From Atherix ibis (lineage: Eukaryota > Arthropoda > Insecta > Diptera > Athericidae): a stretch of 64,000 bases of DNA. The notes below the pieces were generated by a model. It had not been told where the DNA came from. It was given only the letters and a program-made list of their open reading frames with translations, and searched no databases. The number at the start of each line of letters is the position of its first letter. Within the stretch, counting starts at the first letter, position 1. This document shows positions 60,770 through 64,000 of this stretch, piece after piece. The DNA is taken from the NCBI GenBank assembly GCA_958298945.1, contig OY282606.1, positions 72,341,622 through 72,405,621 of the forward strand, written 5' to 3'. A program made the position numbers and the translations under genes.

Positions 60770-61890
60770 ATGGAAATACAAACATAATAAACGCAAAACT
60801 TATGGTCTCAATTCCTATGAGCGTTCCTCCTAAAAATCCTCTAAAATTAAATTTACTATTATTTTTACGATCTAATAACAGCTTCTATCCTAAAGCAAAT
60901 TTTCAAAAAAAATTTCAGCCCTCATAACATTAATTTTCATTAGTATCCTGCGCACAATCTATTTTCCTTTACTCTGGTATATTTTCAGTCATTTCAATTA
61001 TTTCTACAACAATTAAATTCGCGAATTCTCTACTTCCTATTGACCTATCAGTCTTCTTCCACTCTTTCATAGGAATTTTTCCAGAATTATTTTTAGATAT
61101 ATCCTAAGCTGTTGATCGTAAGTGGCCTTTTCGGCTCCACTGGATACTCAAGAGTTTCTGAGCTTCAATATTCCACCTTATAACAAATTCATATTTCTCC
61201 CAACGTCATTACTAAGTAGCAGTTAACTCACAATTTTAAGAAATATATCCTATACTAGCCGGGGTCCCACAAGACAGTATCCTTGGTCCCATGATATCCC
61301 ATCTGAATCCAATATACGGCCATACTTACTACCCATACAAATCCGGACATAGCTTCCAATAATTGATAATCATAATCAAAAAAGCTAACAGACGTTACCT
61401 ACAACTTATTAGAGTACGGGATAAGCGCGCGAAACTAACAATAAATAGTAATCTTTTAATATACTATACAATCATAAAAGCTATTTTAACATGTAGAATT
61501 GAATTGATCTTTGGGATTCTACTTAAAATTCCTATTCCTATCGCATCCAGGCCTTAGAATCGAAGATCTTCTGTGAAATTTTGCATGCCCTCATTTGGGT
61601 TCTTAATAGTATAATACATCGTGACCTTAAGGACCAACAATTTAACTCCCATTTATCCTATCATCACAATGCACTCGTAAGAGAATTGTTCTCTATTACC
61701 CTCCCCGAAAATACTCATCGGAGACTAAAGAGATAATAATTACGAGAATTTTTAGAGACACCAAAATTTCGTTAGTCGAAGAAACGCCAAAGGGTGTTTA
61801 TTCCTATTTAATACTATACATTATTATTACTAAATTAGTCATGTACATCTCCTTGTTATAATAAAAAAAATTAAAGATATTAAAATATAT
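60770..61890 (+). pseudogene. Jockey-like remnant, second copy of the 34-kb family
   Basis: It matches 34050-35540 in patches with large internal deletions. Shared pieces include cctgcgcacaatctattttc (60947), tcctatactagccggggtcc (61248), the HKK-type ANRRYLQ block (61384; ORF 61363), and the same 3' end with ggtgttta and a ttgttataataaaa tail. The endonuclease and the YADD core are missing. Confidence 0.75.
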
Positions 61891-62200
61891 ATATTATTCT
61901 GACACAAGAGAAATATATTTTTCAGAAAATAATATATATACACATATGACAGAACTGATATAAAAAAAGCATGTTTGTGGGATACTAAAGTACATCTGGC
62001 AATACTAATATACAAAAAAATTCAATACTGACATCCACAAAAAAGCTAAAATAATCCTTTTCATGCCAAGTGTAATGAATTTGAATAATTAAATCGAAAT
62101 GTTGCCTAATATTGAATTTATACAATTTATTTTTAATATTTAAAAATAATTTTTTTTATTTTAAATATTTTAAAAAATAATGAATGGTAATTCTATTTAT
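61891..62200. other. AT-rich DNA, nothing recognised
   Basis: Short spacer between the Jockey-like tail and the next mariner. Confidence 0.5.
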
Positions 62201-62202
62201 TA

Positions 62203-63480
62203 TTGGGTTGGTGCAAAAGTTATGATCGTTTTTTGCATATACAATTAAACATTTTTTTTTTAGATTTGTATTATTTATTTAATCAATTATATAATTTCCA
62301 TCCGTTCTTATAACCTCCTCCCATCTTTCTATCAACTTATTAATACCATTAGTGTAAAATTCCTTGGATTTTGATGCGAAATATGTAGAAAGGGATGTTT
62401 TTACCTGCTCTATTGTATCAAATTTTTTATCATTTAAAAAATTTTGCAGTGATTGGAATAAATGGAAATCGGAAGGAGCAAGATCTGGAGAATACGGTGG
62501 ATGCTTGATAACGTCCCAATTCAGCTTGTATTGGGTCATTACAGCCACATGTGGTCGCGCGTTGTCGTGATGAAACACTACCCCTTTTCTGTTTACCAAT
62601 TCTGGTCTATTCTTTTGAAGGACGATGTTCAATTTGGATAATTGCTGACAATATCGTTCTGCTGTAATTGTCTGATTGCGGTCCAAGAGTTCAACATACA
62701 CAATACCCTTGCAATCCCACTAAACACAAAGCATAACTTTTTTTTGATGGATTTCGGCTTTCGAAGTTGTTAATGGGGCTTGTCCAAGTATAACCCAATG
62801 TCTTTTTCTTGTCACGTTGTTGTACACAACCCATTTCTCATGTCCCGTTACCAAACGATGCAAAAAAGGTTCATGTTTTTCTCTCGCACTCAAAGCAACG
62901 CACGTTGAAACACGATCCAATAAATTGGCAGCCGACAATTGATGAGGTATCCAAACGTCGTACCGCGAAACCATCCCCATACGCTTCAAATGCCTTAATA
63001 CGATTGTATGGTTGACTCCCATTATCGATGCGATCTCCCTGGTGGTAAGACGTGGATTGGTGTCAATTATGACTTTTAACTTGCCCTCATCAGACTTCAA
63101 TGGCCGCCCGGTACGTGGTTTATCAATTAGTGAAAAATCCCCAGATCGGAATTTTGTAAACCATCTTTGTGCCTACCGAACTTTGATGACATCTGTTCCA
63201 TACACTTCGTAAATGTTTTTGGTTGCCACACTCGCGGTATTGTCTTTACGGAATTCATAAAGTAATCAATGACGTAAATGCACTTTATCGACCGACATTT
63301 TGAAACAATACAAGAGCTCTTCACTGTATTCTGACCAGGCCAAAACTAAATAGAAAGTTGAGGGAAAGCATTCTTTATATAATGCAATCATTTAAAAGAA
63401 GATACTATTCATCATTTCTGAAGAAAAAATTTTTTTACCTGGGATCATAAAAAACGGTCAGAACTTTTGCACCAACCCAA
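62203..63480 (-). mobile_element. complete mariner element with TA target duplication
   Basis: Perfect 19-bp terminal inverted repeats (ttgggttggtgcaaaagtt), extended to about 31 bp with a few mismatches (gaNcgtttttt), bound a 1278-bp element. It is flanked by TA on both sides (62201-62202 and 63481-63482). This is the cleanest mariner insertion of the window. Confidence 0.93.
62279..63298 (-). pseudogene. mariner transposase with lost first catalytic aspartate
   Basis: ATG at 63298 (MSVDKVHLRH), then a stop and frameshifts before RSGDFSLIDKPRTGRPLK. The helix-turn-helix NPRLTTREIASIMGVNHTIV (near 63060) and DVWIPHQL are intact. The first catalytic motif reads TGHEKW in place of TGDEKW. A TAG replaces Trp in MLCVWWD (near 62717). 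The second motif FHHDNARPH and third YSPDLAPSDFHLF are kept, but three residues between them are deleted (31 in place of 34). The C-terminal ERWEEVIRTDGNY ends at 62279. The wording resembles the cecropia-type group (to which human Hsmar1 belongs); this assignment is tentative. Confidence 0.85.
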
Positions 63481-63503
63481 TATATAAATAAATAGTAAGT
63501 TTA

Positions 63504-64000
63504 CCAGGTGTATAAGCTTAAACCGCTGTTTTTTAGTCAAAAAAACACATGTGTTTTTCATAGAAAGCAAAAACAAATTTATTCAAAGTACTTACCCTCG
63601 CTAGCTACACATTTTTCGCATCTTTCGGGCAATTTGTGGATACCACGCCAAAAAAATTCCCTCTCTTTCGATGAAAACCACCCAACAAGCTATTTGTGGA
63701 CGTCTTCGTAAGAATCGAAGTGCTGCTCAGTGAGTGCGTGGCTCATCGACGAAAACAGGTGGTTGTCGAAAGGGGCCAGGTCTGGTTAATAAGCGGGGGT
63801 AGCACCTCCCAGTTGAGTATCTCCAAGTAGTTTCGGACCATTTTTGACGTGTGCGATGGTGCGTTGTCGTGGAGGAAAATCAGCTTGTCATGTCTTTGTT
63901 GATAATCCGTCCTTTTTTCACACAGAGCACGGTGCAATTTAATTAGTTGTTTGTGGTAGCGGTGGGCATTGACAGTTTCACCAGGTTTCAACATTTCATA
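63504..64000 (-). mobile_element. Mos1-like mariner, cut by the window edge
   Basis: The terminus ccaggtgtataagcttaaac after a TA (63502-63503) resembles the Mos1 terminal repeat (ccaggtgtacaagt). The element continues beyond 64000, so the 5' end is not seen. It lies 23 bp from the previous mariner. Confidence 0.85.
63579..64000 (-). pseudogene. Mos1-like mariner transposase C-terminal half, broken
   Basis: LKPGETVNAHRYHKQLIKLH (63990-63931), KLIFLHDNAPSHTSKMVRNY (near 63870), then a frameshift at LNWEVLP. In the shifted frame YxPDLAPFDNHLF appears with a stop inside, then SSMSHALTEQHFDSYEDVHK, a stop, FWRGIHKLPER and VASEGKYFE ending at 63579. The second aspartate and the third (PFD) are kept. 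Mauritiana subfamily by wording. Confidence 0.85.

Noticed and set aside
1..64000. CRISPR array, bacterial operon or rRNA genes
   Set aside because: No regularly spaced identical repeats, no prokaryotic gene spacing or ribosome binding sites, and no rRNA-like blocks were seen.

Overview
This window looks like non-genic, transposon-rich DNA from an insect, most likely a fly. The DNA is very AT-rich and full of stop codons. Nearly every stretch whose translation I can recognise belongs to a transposable element typical of insects: mariner elements of several subfamilies, Jockey-like, RTE-like, I-like and R1-like non-LTR retrotransposons, and an insect DDE transposase family. I see no rRNA, no complete tRNA, no CRISPR array and no bacterial-style operon. 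I find no convincing multi-exon host gene. All family names come from motif recognition by eye, not from a database search.

Layout. 1-2.3 kb is AT-rich DNA with a near-perfect hairpin (464-526), one small unrecognised ORF and a possible TATA box. A foldback MITE lies at 2288-2599. 3.34-6.35 kb holds an RTE-like endonuclease remnant (+) that runs into a minus-strand I-like reverse transcriptase/RNase H remnant. 8.29-8.70 and 11.21-11.66 kb hold two internally deleted DDE transposase remnants. 13.12-14.70 kb is a minus-strand mariner ('mariner A') split by the 3' end of an R1-like element. A second, plus-strand R1-like 3' end follows at 14.71-15.72 kb. 18.54-21.25 kb is a patchwork of minus-strand RTE-like and Jockey-like remains with a mariner A end. 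21.42-22.0 kb is an old mariner.

23.52-24.79 kb holds the best preserved gene of the window, an irritans-type mariner transposase with an intact D,D34D triad and no usable start ATG. A second mariner A fragment follows between two 159-bp direct repeats. 26.15-29.66 kb holds two Jockey-like remnants in opposite orientation. 29.7-34 kb is AT-rich with nothing recognisable. 34.03-38.3 kb holds Jockey-like (+), RTE-like (+, with two striking palindromes) and an I-like RNase H fragment (-). 41.33-43.42 kb is an RTE-like remnant fused to a well preserved R1-like 3' end. 43.6-45.5 kb holds two mariners. 45.5-54.57 kb is mostly unrecognised.

54.57-58.15 kb is an apparently identical tandem duplication of about 1.79 kb. 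59.99-60.74 kb is an inverted mariner A derivative, 60.77-61.89 kb another Jockey-like copy. The window closes with two mariners of different subfamilies 23 bp apart (62.2-63.48 kb and 63.50 kb to the edge).

The genes do not form a host pathway. What the window records is repeated insertion, nesting and decay. The unusual signal is structural: long snap-back palindromes with 6-13 nt loops, three of them inside RTE-like remnants, plus many 30-55 bp tandem duplications and the large 1.79-kb duplication.
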